Shown here: positions 1 to 7,067 of the stretch, in pieces | Numbering within the stretch: the stretch's first letter is position 1 | Layout of the letters: every line of letters starts with the position of its first letter | Source of the DNA: Thermoleophilia bacterium | GTDB lineage: Bacteria; Actinomycetota; Thermoleophilia; Gaiellales; Gaiellaceae | Assembly: GCA_013362295.1 (NCBI GenBank) | Contig: JABFWJ010000466.1 | Coordinates: forward strand, 1-9,895 | DNA: 9,895 nucleotides | Direction: 5' to 3' | Notes under the pieces: model-generated | Told to the model about the DNA's origin: nothing | The model's database searches: none | What the model saw: the letters and a program-made list of their open reading frames with translations, nothing else | Made by a program: the position numbers and the translations under genes

Positions 1-41
1 AGGCCCATATCGGCCGAAGGGTGTATCCGGGCCGCTACACC
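1..41 (-). terminator. Weak hairpin at the 3' end of the deaminase gene
   Basis: Bases 1-34 lie downstream of the deaminase stop codon and hold no gene. A perfect 6-bp inverted repeat (GGTGTA at 20-25, TACACC at 36-41, 10-nt loop) straddles the stop codon. It could form a hairpin at the end of the minus-strand transcript. No T-run follows it, so an intrinsic terminator is only a possibility; a chance repeat in GC-rich DNA is equally likely. Confidence 0.22.
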
Positions 42-1048
42 GGCGCGTGAGCCCGCCTGGTGACGAACGACGCCTCGTGCCCGCGCTCGTTCGCGGCGCG
101 CAGCTCGTCGTCGTCGAGGGCGCCGATTCGGTGCAGCAGCTCGAGCTCGTCGCGCAGGTGGGTCCGCATCATCTCCGGGCCGTCCGTCGCGATCGTGAAG
201 GGCACTCCGTGCTCGACGAAGGTCCGGAAGACCTCGCGGACAGCCTCCTCGTCGGCCAGCGCCTTGGTGAGGAGGTTGGAGGTCGGGCAGATCTCGAGCG
301 TGATGTCGGACGAGCGGATCGCGCTCATCAGCTCCGGGTCGCGGGCGGCGAGGATGCCGTGCCCGATCCGGTCCGGCCGGAGCGCCTCGACCACCTCTGC
401 GACCTCCTCGACGCCGTGCACACCGCCCTCCTCGCCGACGTGGATCGTCACGCCGAGGCCGGCGTCGCGAGCGAGGTCGACGTGCTCGCGGATCTGCGTG
501 TAGTGGTAGCGGTCGCCGCCGGGGCGCGGACCCGCGATGTCGACGCCGACGATGCCGCGCGCCGCGTACCTGATCGCCTTCTCGACCACCACCATGTTCT
601 GGTCGGCCGAGAATGTCCGATCCATCATCAGGATCAGCCCGGCGCGGACCTGTGGGTACTCGAGCGACGCGCGGTCGAGCCCGCGGATCGCGGCGAGGAT
701 GATGTGATCGAGGTCGCGCTCGCCGCCGCGGTTGCGCTTCATCGGGTTGAAGCGCAGCTCGAGCGTCGTGATCTGCTGCGAGCGGTATGCGCCCCCGATC
801 GCGGCGTGGACGCTGCGCTCCACCGCGAGCGGCGAGCTCTGGATCAGCTCGGTCAGGTGGTAGATGCGGTCGAGCGAATCGAGGTCGGGAACCCCGCGCG
901 GGTCAGACACCGTGACCATGCGGTCGAACTCCCAGTAGTCGCGCGTCGGCAGCGCGATGCCCTGCTCGTGCGCGAGGCTCCACATGATGTCGGACGCGAC
1001 CGAGCCGCCGAGGTGCGTATGGAGCTCGGCGAGACCGTCGGCGACCAT
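35..1048 (-). CDS. Adenosine-deaminase-family zinc amidohydrolase, altered substrate site
   Basis: A 337-residue cytoplasmic TIM-barrel hydrolase of the adenosine/AMP deaminase family, about the usual length. The zinc and catalytic set is intact: H10 and H12 (HTHLGGS), H203 and catalytic E206 (HVGEEGG), H230 (IGHG), CPTSN at 254-258, and D289 in TDGP. Family members normally carry out zinc-dependent hydrolytic deamination of a purine nucleoside to the 6-oxo product. Two aspartates that contact adenosine in characterised ADAs are glycine here. The HxHLD position is G14 (mouse Asp19, ribose 5'-OH) and the second Asp of TDDP is G290 (mouse Asp296, purine N7). The loop after GVDIAG also differs. 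Adenosine may therefore not be the substrate. The ATG is fixed by the N-terminal zinc motif at residue 10; only a poor GAGGT lies 2 nt upstream. It is the last gene of the left operon, 11 nt after the peptidase stop. The family call is secure; the substrate is unknown. Confidence 0.9.
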   Translation of the reverse strand: MVADGLAELHTHLGGSVASDIMWSLAHEQGIALPTRDYWEFDRMVTVSDPRGVPDLDSLDRIYHLTELIQSSPLAVERSVHAAIGGAYRSQQITTLELRFNPMKRNRGGERDLDHIILAAIRGLDRASLEYPQVRAGLILMMDRTFSADQNMVVVEKAIRYAARGIVGVDIAGPRPGGDRYHYTQIREHVDLARDAGLGVTIHVGEEGGVHGVEEVAEVVEALRPDRIGHGILAARDPELMSAIRSSDITLEICPTSNLLTKALADEEAVREVFRTFVEHGVPFTIATDGPEMMRTHLRDELELLHRIGALDDDELRAANERGHEASFVTRRAHAPV

Positions 1049-1059
1049 CGACCTCGACT

Positions 1060-2154
1060 CTACCGCCCGATCGGGTGTGCGAGCTGCGACTCGACCAGCT
1101 CGAGCGCCAGTCGGACCGCGTCGTCCATCAAGGTCTCGTCGACGAGCGCGGGTCCGTCGGCGGGCAGGTGGTACTCGTCGTACGGGAAATGGAGGATCGT
1201 GACCGCCGGCACGCCCGCGTCGGCGAACCAGTGCGAGTCGACCCCGCCGGTCGCCGGACCCGTGTCGAGCTCGTAACGATCGAGCAGGCCGAGACCGCGC
1301 GCCGCCTCGACCGCGCGGCCGAGCATCGCGTCGGGCGAGGCGAGCACGTTCAGCTTGTCGCCGCGGGCGATGCAGTCGAGGTTCACGACACCGGCGATCC
1401 GGTCGAGCTCGCCGCGCAGCTTCGCCTCGTCGACGTACCAGCGCGAGCCCGTCAGCTTGATCTCCTCCGCCGCGAACGCGACGAGCTGCACGGTGCGCGT
1501 AAGGTCACGACCCGCCAGCGCCTCGCCGACTCGCCGCACGCCTTCGACGCCCGAGGCGTTGTCGATCGCACCGGGCCCGTGCCAGACCGAGTCGTAGTGA
1601 GCGGATACGAGCACACGCTCGTCGCTGCGGCCTGGCAGCTCGGCGATGACGTTGCGCTCGCGGCGACCGGGAAGGAAGCGGCCGCCCACTTTGAGGTGCA
1701 CGCGCATGCCGTCCTGCAGCCGCTCGGAGTCCGAGCGCGACACGAAGGCCGTCGGCGGCGTCGTGATGTGTACGTGTGCCGACATGAACGGGATCGCGCC
1801 TGTCGAGAACGGGCTCGTCAGCAGCCTGGCCACCTCGCGTCCGTCCGCACCGACGACGGCGAAGTTCGGCAGCATGCCCTCGCCGACGGGCGCCTTCGAC
1901 TCGCCGATCTTCTTCACCGTCCCTTCGCCGTCGAACGCGTGGGCGTACATGCACGGGCCCGCCGGCCAGTGCTCACCCTCGACCTCGAGCTCCGGCTCGT
2001 CGGCCTCGTAGCCGACGAGGTCGAACTCCTGGAAGCGCGGCTCGAGGCCGAGCTCGCGGAACGCCGCCGCGACGGTGTCCGCGGCGCGCACGGCGGCGTC
2101 GCTGCCTGCCGTCCGCGGGCCGACGCCGCCGGCAAGCGCCTCGACGAGATTCAT
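1060..2154 (-). CDS. M28-family zinc aminopeptidase
   Basis: A 364-residue di-zinc peptidase of MEROPS family M28 (aminopeptidase Y/S type), which removes N-terminal residues from peptides. The ligand set is complete: H186 (HYDS, with supporting D188), bridging D198 (GAIDNASG), general base E230 and ligand E231 (AAEE), D260 (NLDC) and H329 (EYHLPAD). Residues about 50-165 resemble the PA-like insert found in many M28 enzymes, ending in RNVIAELPG. No signal peptide or membrane segment is visible at the N terminus (MNLVEALAGG), so a cytoplasmic role is likely, unlike many secreted M28 enzymes. The ATG overlaps the TGA of the DUF2339 gene (ATGA, 2151-2154). This suggests translational coupling and fixes the start; no strong Shine-Dalgarno is seen. 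The same frame stays open far upstream, antiparallel to nothing but in a different frame of the DUF2339 gene; that extension is arginine-rich and not part of this protein. Peptide specificity cannot be read from the sequence. Confidence 0.92.
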   Translation of the reverse strand: MNLVEALAGGVGPRTAGSDAAVRAADTVAAAFRELGLEPRFQEFDLVGYEADEPELEVEGEHWPAGPCMYAHAFDGEGTVKKIGESKAPVGEGMLPNFAVVGADGREVARLLTSPFSTGAIPFMSAHVHITTPPTAFVSRSDSERLQDGMRVHLKVGGRFLPGRRERNVIAELPGRSDERVLVSAHYDSVWHGPGAIDNASGVEGVRRVGEALAGRDLTRTVQLVAFAAEEIKLTGSRWYVDEAKLRGELDRIAGVVNLDCIARGDKLNVLASPDAMLGRAVEAARGLGLLDRYELDTGPATGGVDSHWFADAGVPAVTILHFPYDEYHLPADGPALVDETLMDDAVRLALELVESQLAHPIGR

Positions 2155-4712
2155 GCTGTCGACTCTAGTGCCGCCATGCGCTGGTAGAAGAACCCGCCGA
2201 CCAGGATGAGCATGCCGACGACGACAAACGAGAAGGCCCGCGTCACGGAGCTGAGGAACGAGAGGTCGTAGAGGAAGAGCTTCGCGAGGCTGACGCCGAA
2301 CAGTGCGAAGCCTCCGAACTGCAGCGCGCGGCTGCGCTTCAGGCCCAGGATGAGCAGCGCGAGGCCGACAACCGCCCAGACACCGCTGACCGCCGTGTGG
2401 CCGCGCTGGAACGCGGTGCCGACGCTCCCGCCGAGGTCCTCCGACACTTCGAGGATCGCGAGCGTCGCTGCGTACAGCCCGAGTGCCCCGCAGGCCCAGC
2501 GGAGCCAGGCGCGGGCACGCTCGCGCTCGCGGGCGAAGATGAGGAGCCCGGCGAGCACGAGCAGCACCGCCGGCGCGCCCGAGCCGGGGTGGCTGTGCGC
2601 GACGAAGACATCCGTCGGCTGGGCCTCGAAGACGAGCGTGTGGACGAGCGCACACCCGAGGTACGTCAGCGCGCCGAGCTCGAGTCGCTCTTCGAACCGC
2701 GCCAGAGCGGCGAGCGCGGCGCCGGCCGTGGCCCAGGCGAGCACGAGCCACGTTCCGTCGAGCAGCCATACCGAGGCGGGGAATGCCAGCGCGAGCGCCG
2801 CGATCCCGAGCGCAGCGGCGAAGTCGCGCCGCCGGCTCAGGACGACCACCCCGGTCAGCCCGTACACCGCCGCGAGGGCGAGGAACGCCCAGGCGCGCGC
2901 GTCGCCGTCGAGGAGCTCGTACGTCGAGGCCGCGGCGAGCCCGACGCTGGCGGCGATCGCCGCGAGCGAAGGCAGCGCGGGCGGGGACTCGGAGCGCAGC
3001 TCGTACACGAGCGCGACGGCGAACGCGGCGGCGGCAGCGAGCGCGAACGACCAGGACCGGGGCGTCTCCGCGAGCTCCGGCAGGTCGTAGGCGACGACGA
3101 GCCCGACCGTGGCGGCCAGCGCGGCGATGCTCCAGGTGCGCAGGCGCGTCCCCACGAGCGACACCGCGACGGCGCTCCACAGCGCTGCCACGAGGACGTG
3201 GCCCCAGTCCCAGCTGTCGGGGACGCCGACGACTGCCAGCGACCCCGCGTATACGGCAGTGACGGCAGCGAGCGCGTAGCCGCCGACGCGCAGCCAGGGC
3301 TGCGCTTCGCGTAGGTCGGCGAAGACGCGCGTGAGGATGCCCTCCTCGCGGTCGTCCCACTCGAACGAGCACAGGGCTACGAGCGCGGCTGCGAGGGCGA
3401 GCGAAGCGGCGCTCGACAGGGACCGCCAGGGATCGTCGTTCTCGACGAACAGCTTCGTCACGGGTGCGTCCACGGAGAGCCCGTGGATGTACGCGAGCCC
3501 GAGCCAGGCGAGGGCGGCGAGCTGGAAGCGCGGCTCGCGGATGCGACGGGCGAGCCACGCGAGCACGGCCGCCTCTGCCGACCAGACGATCGTCAGCGTC
3601 GCGCCCGACGCGAGTGACGCCACGCCGACAGCGGCGAGCGTCAGGCCGAGCGCCCAGAGGAGCGACGACGTGTCGCGGTCGCGAAGATAGAGCGCCGTTC
3701 CGGCGGCGCCGTACGCGAGCGCGACCGCCAGCAGCGCATACCCCTGCGCGTTCCCGTCGAACAGCACACCGGCGCACCAGCCGCCGAACAGGGCGCTGAA
3801 CAGCAACAGCCAGGCCGGCAGGTAGGTGAGCCGTGTCCGCAGCGCTTGCCAGGCCGGCACGACCGCGAGCACGAGCCACATGCCGAACACGACCACTGCG
3901 GTGTTCGACGGGTTGTCGACCGTGATGGCGAGCGCCTGCGGGGCGGCGCAGACGACGGCGGCGACGTGCAGCACCCTCCAGCCGCGGAGCACCGCCACGA
4001 CGGTGGCCGCTGCCAGCACGAGTGCTGCGAAGGCGACGCCGAGCGGCGTCAGGTCTCCCTGGAGCGCGATCGGAACGGGTACGAGGATCGCGCCGAGCAG
4101 GCCGAGCACGGCGAGCGTCTCGGACCGCCACCACCAGGCGAGCGCCGCCCCGACCGCGGCGATCGCGACCGCCGCTGCGAGCGCAGCGCCCGAGGGAACG
4201 AGGTCGTAGAGCGATGTCGCGGCCAGCAGCGTCGTATAGAACCCGGCGATGCCAACGCCGGCGGCGGACAGGGACGCGTACGTGTCGCCGAAACGCCGCC
4301 GCAGCCAGAGCGAGGCGCCCACGAGCACTGCGGAGACCGTTCCGCCGAGGGTGACACGCGCCCCGGGGCCGATCCAGCCGCGCTCGACCGCCAGCACGAA
4401 GAAGAAGACGATCCCGAGCAGCGTGACGGCGCCGCCGGTCCACGCGAGCGCCCGGGCGCCGAGCAGGAACGAGAGGTCGATCGGCTCCCGCTCGGTGCGC
4501 GGCTCCCTGCGCGGCGGAGCCGGTGGCGTCCAGTCGGGTGGCGGAAGCGGCACGCGCTCGAGTTCCTCTCGGCGGGGTTGCTCGGCGGGCTGTGGTGCTT
4601 GTTCCCGAAATGGTCGTTCCTGCAGTGCAAGGCGTCGAAGCGTGCGGAGCTCGTCCTCCATCGTCCGCAGGCGGCCCTCGAAGTGGTCGAGACGTTCGCT
4701 GAGCTCGGTCAT
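2151..4712 (-). CDS. DUF2339 multi-pass membrane protein
   Basis: An 853-residue integral membrane protein matching DUF2339 (PF10101) in layout. Residues 1-33 look like a short charged coiled coil (SERLDHFEGRLRTMEDELRTL). Residues about 36-76 are a proline- and arginine-rich linker. From about residue 80 to the end, hydrophobic helices follow almost without break, roughly two dozen by eye. Family signatures are visible at both ends: LGARALAWTGGAVTLLG with GWIGPGARVTLG near residues 84-123, and KLFLYDLSFL (811-820) plus a final helix ending in FFYQR. The family is widespread and long, but its function is not established; a role in the envelope or polymer transport is only a guess. It is the first gene of the left operon, and its stop overlaps the peptidase start. 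There is no Shine-Dalgarno upstream (the bases before ATG read CCTCCGGAC), which suits a leaderless mRNA. An internal ATG at codon 18 is a less likely alternative start. Confidence 0.9.
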   Translation of the reverse strand: MTELSERLDHFEGRLRTMEDELRTLRRLALQERPFREQAPQPAEQPRREELERVPLPPPDWTPPAPPRREPRTEREPIDLSFLLGARALAWTGGAVTLLGIVFFFVLAVERGWIGPGARVTLGGTVSAVLVGASLWLRRRFGDTYASLSAAGVGIAGFYTTLLAATSLYDLVPSGAALAAAVAIAAVGAALAWWWRSETLAVLGLLGAILVPVPIALQGDLTPLGVAFAALVLAAATVVAVLRGWRVLHVAAVVCAAPQALAITVDNPSNTAVVVFGMWLVLAVVPAWQALRTRLTYLPAWLLLFSALFGGWCAGVLFDGNAQGYALLAVALAYGAAGTALYLRDRDTSSLLWALGLTLAAVGVASLASGATLTIVWSAEAAVLAWLARRIREPRFQLAALAWLGLAYIHGLSVDAPVTKLFVENDDPWRSLSSAASLALAAALVALCSFEWDDREEGILTRVFADLREAQPWLRVGGYALAAVTAVYAGSLAVVGVPDSWDWGHVLVAALWSAVAVSLVGTRLRTWSIAALAATVGLVVAYDLPELAETPRSWSFALAAAAAFAVALVYELRSESPPALPSLAAIAASVGLAAASTYELLDGDARAWAFLALAAVYGLTGVVVLSRRRDFAAALGIAALALAFPASVWLLDGTWLVLAWATAGAALAALARFEERLELGALTYLGCALVHTLVFEAQPTDVFVAHSHPGSGAPAVLLVLAGLLIFARERERARAWLRWACGALGLYAATLAILEVSEDLGGSVGTAFQRGHTAVSGVWAVVGLALLILGLKRSRALQFGGFALFGVSLAKLFLYDLSFLSSVTRAFSFVVVGMLILVGGFFYQRMAALESTA

Positions 4713-4747
4713 GTCCGGAGGTTTTCCCGCCGCTTCGGCACGGTCAA
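4713..4747 (-). promoter_or_regulatory. Predicted leaderless promoter for the DUF2339 operon
   Basis: Read on the minus strand: TTGACC (plus positions 4742-4747), a 17-nt spacer, AAACCT, then 6 nt to the ATG. That geometry would place the transcription start on the A of the start codon. The -35 is near consensus. The -10 is weak, matching TANNNT only at its second and last bases. The absence of a Shine-Dalgarno agrees with a leaderless start. This is inferred from spacing only. Confidence 0.4.
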
Positions 4748-4756
4748 CGAGAAAGT

Positions 4757-4769
4757 CGACCGGCGGTCG
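4757..4769. promoter_or_regulatory. Candidate operator: 13-bp dyad midway between divergent promoters
   Basis: CGACCG-G-CGGTCG is a perfect inverted repeat with 6-bp arms. Its centre (4763) falls at the midpoint between the two predicted -35 boxes (inner edges 4747 and 4780) and between the two start codons (4712 and 4813). The position suits a regulator acting on both operons. Repeats of this size occur by chance in GC-rich DNA, so the placement is the main argument. Confidence 0.3.
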
Positions 4770-4773
4770 TGAG

Positions 4774-4786
4774 CGTTCGTTGAACG
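4774..4786. promoter_or_regulatory. Second dyad overlapping the rightward -35 box
   Basis: CGTTC-GTT-GAACG is an inverted repeat with 5-bp arms and a 3-nt centre. It covers the TTGAAC proposed as the -35 of the aminotransferase promoter, so a bound protein would block polymerase there. It begins 4 nt after the first dyad. The two dyads differ in sequence, so they need not bind the same protein. Confidence 0.25.
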
Positions 4787-4812
4787 GCGGGCGCGTCCCA
4801 TACGATCACGCG
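4780..4812 (+). promoter_or_regulatory. Predicted leaderless promoter for the aminotransferase operon
   Basis: TACGAT (4801-4806) fits the TANNNT -10 pattern and ends 6 nt before the ATG at 4813. This predicts transcription starting at the A of the start codon. There is no Shine-Dalgarno between them, which supports a leaderless mRNA. The best -35 candidate is TTGAAC (4780-4785), but its 15-nt spacer is short. The -10 is therefore the stronger part of the call. Confidence 0.5.
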
Positions 4813-5952
4813 ATGCGCTCCCGCCCCGAACGCCTGCAACGACTGCCACAGCAGTATTTCGTCGCGCTGCTCGGGCGGGTCGCGGCGGCGGCTGCACAGG
4901 ACGGCCCGCCGCTCGTCGACCTCGGGCGCGGCAATCCCGAGGCCGGGCCGCCCGCACACGTCGTCGAGGCGCTGCGCGCGGCCGCCCTCGAGCCGGACGT
5001 CCACGGCTACGCGCCGATCCGCGGGCTGCAGCGGACGAAGGAGGCGATTGCCGCCCGGTACCGCGACGTCTACGGGGTCGAGCTCGACGCGGAGTCGGAG
5101 GTCGCGCTCATCCCGGGCACGAAGACGGCGATCGTCGAGCTCGCGCTGAGCCTCTGCGACGACGGCGACACGCTCCTGCTCCCGGACCCGTACTACCCCG
5201 ACTATCCGTCGGGCCCCGCGCTCGCAGGAGCACGGATCGCGACGGTGCCGCTACGCCCCGACGAAGGCTGGTCACCCGATCTCGACGCCGCCCCGGACGC
5301 AGCAGCGCTCTACCTCAACTACCCGTCGAACCCGTGTGCCGTCTGCGCGCGGCCCGGAACGTTCGAGGGCGCGGTGCGGTGGGCCGGCCGGAGCGGGGGC
5401 GCCGTCGTGCACGACGCTGCGTACATGGACATCGTCTTCGATGGCCGCGCCCCGGAGAGCTTCCTCGCGACGCCCGGCGCCAAGGCCGTCGGCGTCGAGA
5501 TGTGGTCGATGTCGAAGACATACGGCATGGCCGGCTGGCGCGTCGGCTTCGTGCTCGGGAATGCCGAGATCGTCGAGCGGATCAACCTCCTGAACGACCA
5601 CAGCCGCGTCGGCCTCTTCGCGCCGATCCAGGCCGCGACGATCGCGGCGCTCGAAGGGCCGCAGGACTCGGTCGCCGAGCGCGTCGATGCGTACGCGCGG
5701 CGGCGCGAACTGCTCGCCGACGCGCTGCCCGAGCCGATCGTCTGCGAGGGAACGTTCTTCGTCTGGCTGCGGCTGCCCGAGGGGCTGACGGCCGAGGTAC
5801 TCCTGACGGAGCATCGGGTCGCGGTCGCGCCAGGCGAGGGCTTCGGGCCGAGCGGCACCGGCTGGGCACGCCTGTCGCTCGCCGTGAGCGACGAGGCGAT
5901 CGCGCTCGGCGCCGAGCGGCTGCAGCGTGCGTTCGCCGGGGTCGCCGCGTGA
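4813..5952 (+). CDS. Class I/II PLP-dependent aminotransferase
   Basis: A 379-residue fold-type I aminotransferase, normal length for the DapC/DapL/AspC-like group. The PLP site is complete: PGTK (101-104), DPYYPDY (125-131), N173 in NYPSNP, D201 and Y204 (HDAAY), Schiff-base K235 in SMSKTYGMAGWR, R243, and R353 (WARLSL) for the substrate carboxylate. The N terminus (RLQRLPQQYF, then DLGRGNPE) matches where relatives begin, so the start is 4813, although the frame stays open upstream into the divergent gene. One local oddity is that NP is followed by CAVCA rather than the usual TG. The reaction is amino transfer from an amino acid to a 2-oxo acid through PLP in the cytoplasm; the amino donor and acceptor cannot be told. 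It is first in a four-gene operon, and its TGA overlaps the GTG of the glycosyltransferase (GTGA). A link to lysine, or to serine/hydroxypyruvate given the glycerate kinase downstream, is speculative. Confidence 0.93.
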   Translation: MRSRPERLQRLPQQYFVALLGRVAAAAAQDGPPLVDLGRGNPEAGPPAHVVEALRAAALEPDVHGYAPIRGLQRTKEAIAARYRDVYGVELDAESEVALIPGTKTAIVELALSLCDDGDTLLLPDPYYPDYPSGPALAGARIATVPLRPDEGWSPDLDAAPDAAALYLNYPSNPCAVCARPGTFEGAVRWAGRSGGAVVHDAAYMDIVFDGRAPESFLATPGAKAVGVEMWSMSKTYGMAGWRVGFVLGNAEIVERINLLNDHSRVGLFAPIQAATIAALEGPQDSVAERVDAYARRRELLADALPEPIVCEGTFFVWLRLPEGLTAEVLLTEHRVAVAPGEGFGPSGTGWARLSLAVSDEAIALGAERLQRAFAGVAA

Positions 5953-7067
5953 AGATCGGCATCGTCGTCCCGTTTTCCTGGTCGTACTGGGGCGGAGTCG
6001 TCGAACATGCGGAGCACCAGGCCGACGCGCTGCGCCGGCGCGGGCACGACGTGAAGGTGCTCATGGGCAACGATCCGCCGGGGAAGTTCACGCGCTTCCT
6101 GCACCCGCGCAGCGGCCGCCACGGCGCGCTGCCGGACGGGATCATCCCGGTCGGCCGCTCGGTCGTCGTGCCGGCCAACGGGTCGCTGCCGAACATCGTC
6201 CTCTCGCCGCGCAGCGTCGGGCGGATCCGGCGCATCCTGGAGGAAGAGCAGTTCGACGTCGTCCACCTGCACGAGCCGATGACGCCGGCGATCTGCGTGG
6301 CGGCGATGGCACTCGCGAAGTGTCCGATCGTCGTCACCCACCATGCGCACGGCAACCTGGGATGGATGGGGCCGGCGCTCCATTTCTGGGGCTTCCTCAT
6401 GGATCGCGTCGACGCGCGCATTGCCGTGTCGCCGATGGCGGAGCAGTCGGCCGCGCGCTGGTTACCCGGGGACTACCGCGTGATCCCGAACGGCGTTCTC
6501 ACCCCTGAGCATGCCGATCCCGCCGACCGCGACCATGCGGTCGTCTTCATCGGCCGTCACGACCCGCGCAAGGGACTGCCGACGTTGCTCAGAGCGTGGC
6601 CGCGGATCCATGCGGCCACCGGCGCGCGCCTGCGGCTGATCGGCACCGACCCGATGCAGTACCGCCTGCTGCATGCGCGCCTGCGTTTCGACGAGGCGGG
6701 GATCGACGTGCTCGGAATCGTCCCGAACGAGGTGCGCACGCACGAGCTCGCGCGCGCGAAGGCATCGGTCACGCCGGCGCTCGGCGGCGAGAGCTTCGGG
6801 CTGGTGCTCGCCGAGGCGTTTGCGTGCGCGACGCCCGCGGTCGCGTCGGACATCCCGGGCTACGCAGCCGTCGCCGTTCCGGAGGCGGCGATGCTCGTGC
6901 CGCCGAACGACCCCGGCGCACTCGCGGATGCGGTGATCGACCTGCTGAGCGACGAGGAGCGCCGGACCGAGATGGGACGCGCCGCCCGCGCACACGCGCT
7001 CGCGAATTATGGCTGGGACGACATTGCGCGGCGCCTCGAAGAGACCTACATCGACGTGACCGCATGA
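5949..7067 (+). CDS. GT4-family (PimA-like) glycosyltransferase
   Basis: A 372-residue GT-B retaining glycosyltransferase with two Rossmann domains. Visible motifs: the N-terminal glycine loop WGGVVEH (14-20), VVHLHEPMTP (104-113), the HH pair at 131-132, PNG (180-182), GRHDPRKG (202-209) whose R203 and K208 match the nucleotide-diphosphate-binding pair, and the EX7E motif E281-E289 within GGESFGLVLAEA. The overall pattern is closest to mycobacterial PimA and related phosphatidylinositol mannosyltransferases. A lipid acceptor at the inner membrane face and a GDP- or UDP-sugar donor are reasonable inferences. No membrane segment is present; binding would be peripheral. The GTG start overlaps the previous stop (GTGA), and KIGIVVPFS is the expected first strand, so this start is firm despite the rare codon and weak Shine-Dalgarno. 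Its stop overlaps the next gene, a membrane protein that could handle the product. The exact sugar and acceptor are unknown. Confidence 0.92.
   Translation: MKIGIVVPFSWSYWGGVVEHAEHQADALRRRGHDVKVLMGNDPPGKFTRFLHPRSGRHGALPDGIIPVGRSVVVPANGSLPNIVLSPRSVGRIRRILEEEQFDVVHLHEPMTPAICVAAMALAKCPIVVTHHAHGNLGWMGPALHFWGFLMDRVDARIAVSPMAEQSAARWLPGDYRVIPNGVLTPEHADPADRDHAVVFIGRHDPRKGLPTLLRAWPRIHAATGARLRLIGTDPMQYRLLHARLRFDEAGIDVLGIVPNEVRTHELARAKASVTPALGGESFGLVLAEAFACATPAVASDIPGYAAVAVPEAAMLVPPNDPGALADAVIDLLSDEERRTEMGRAARAHALANYGWDDIARRLEETYIDVTA

Noticed and set aside
47..1276. A 409-codon open frame on the plus strand opposite the deaminase.
   Set aside because: It is antisense to a gene with complete catalytic motifs, shows no recognisable domain, and reflects GC-skewed codon third positions.
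2155..4443. The peptidase reading frame stays open for about 760 codons upstream, through the DUF2339 gene.
   Set aside because: The translation is arginine- and alanine-rich without any domain, typical of an off-frame reading of GC-rich DNA. The peptidase itself begins at the ATGA overlap.
3846..4772. A 308-codon plus-strand frame rich in Glu, Arg and His opposite DUF2339.
   Set aside because: It is an antisense shadow of hydrophobic codons in the membrane protein and has no initiation signal or family resemblance.
4249..4812. Upstream extension of the aminotransferase frame on the plus strand.
   Set aside because: It runs antisense through the DUF2339 N terminus, has Ser/Arg-rich low-complexity sequence, and relatives begin near the ATG at 4813.
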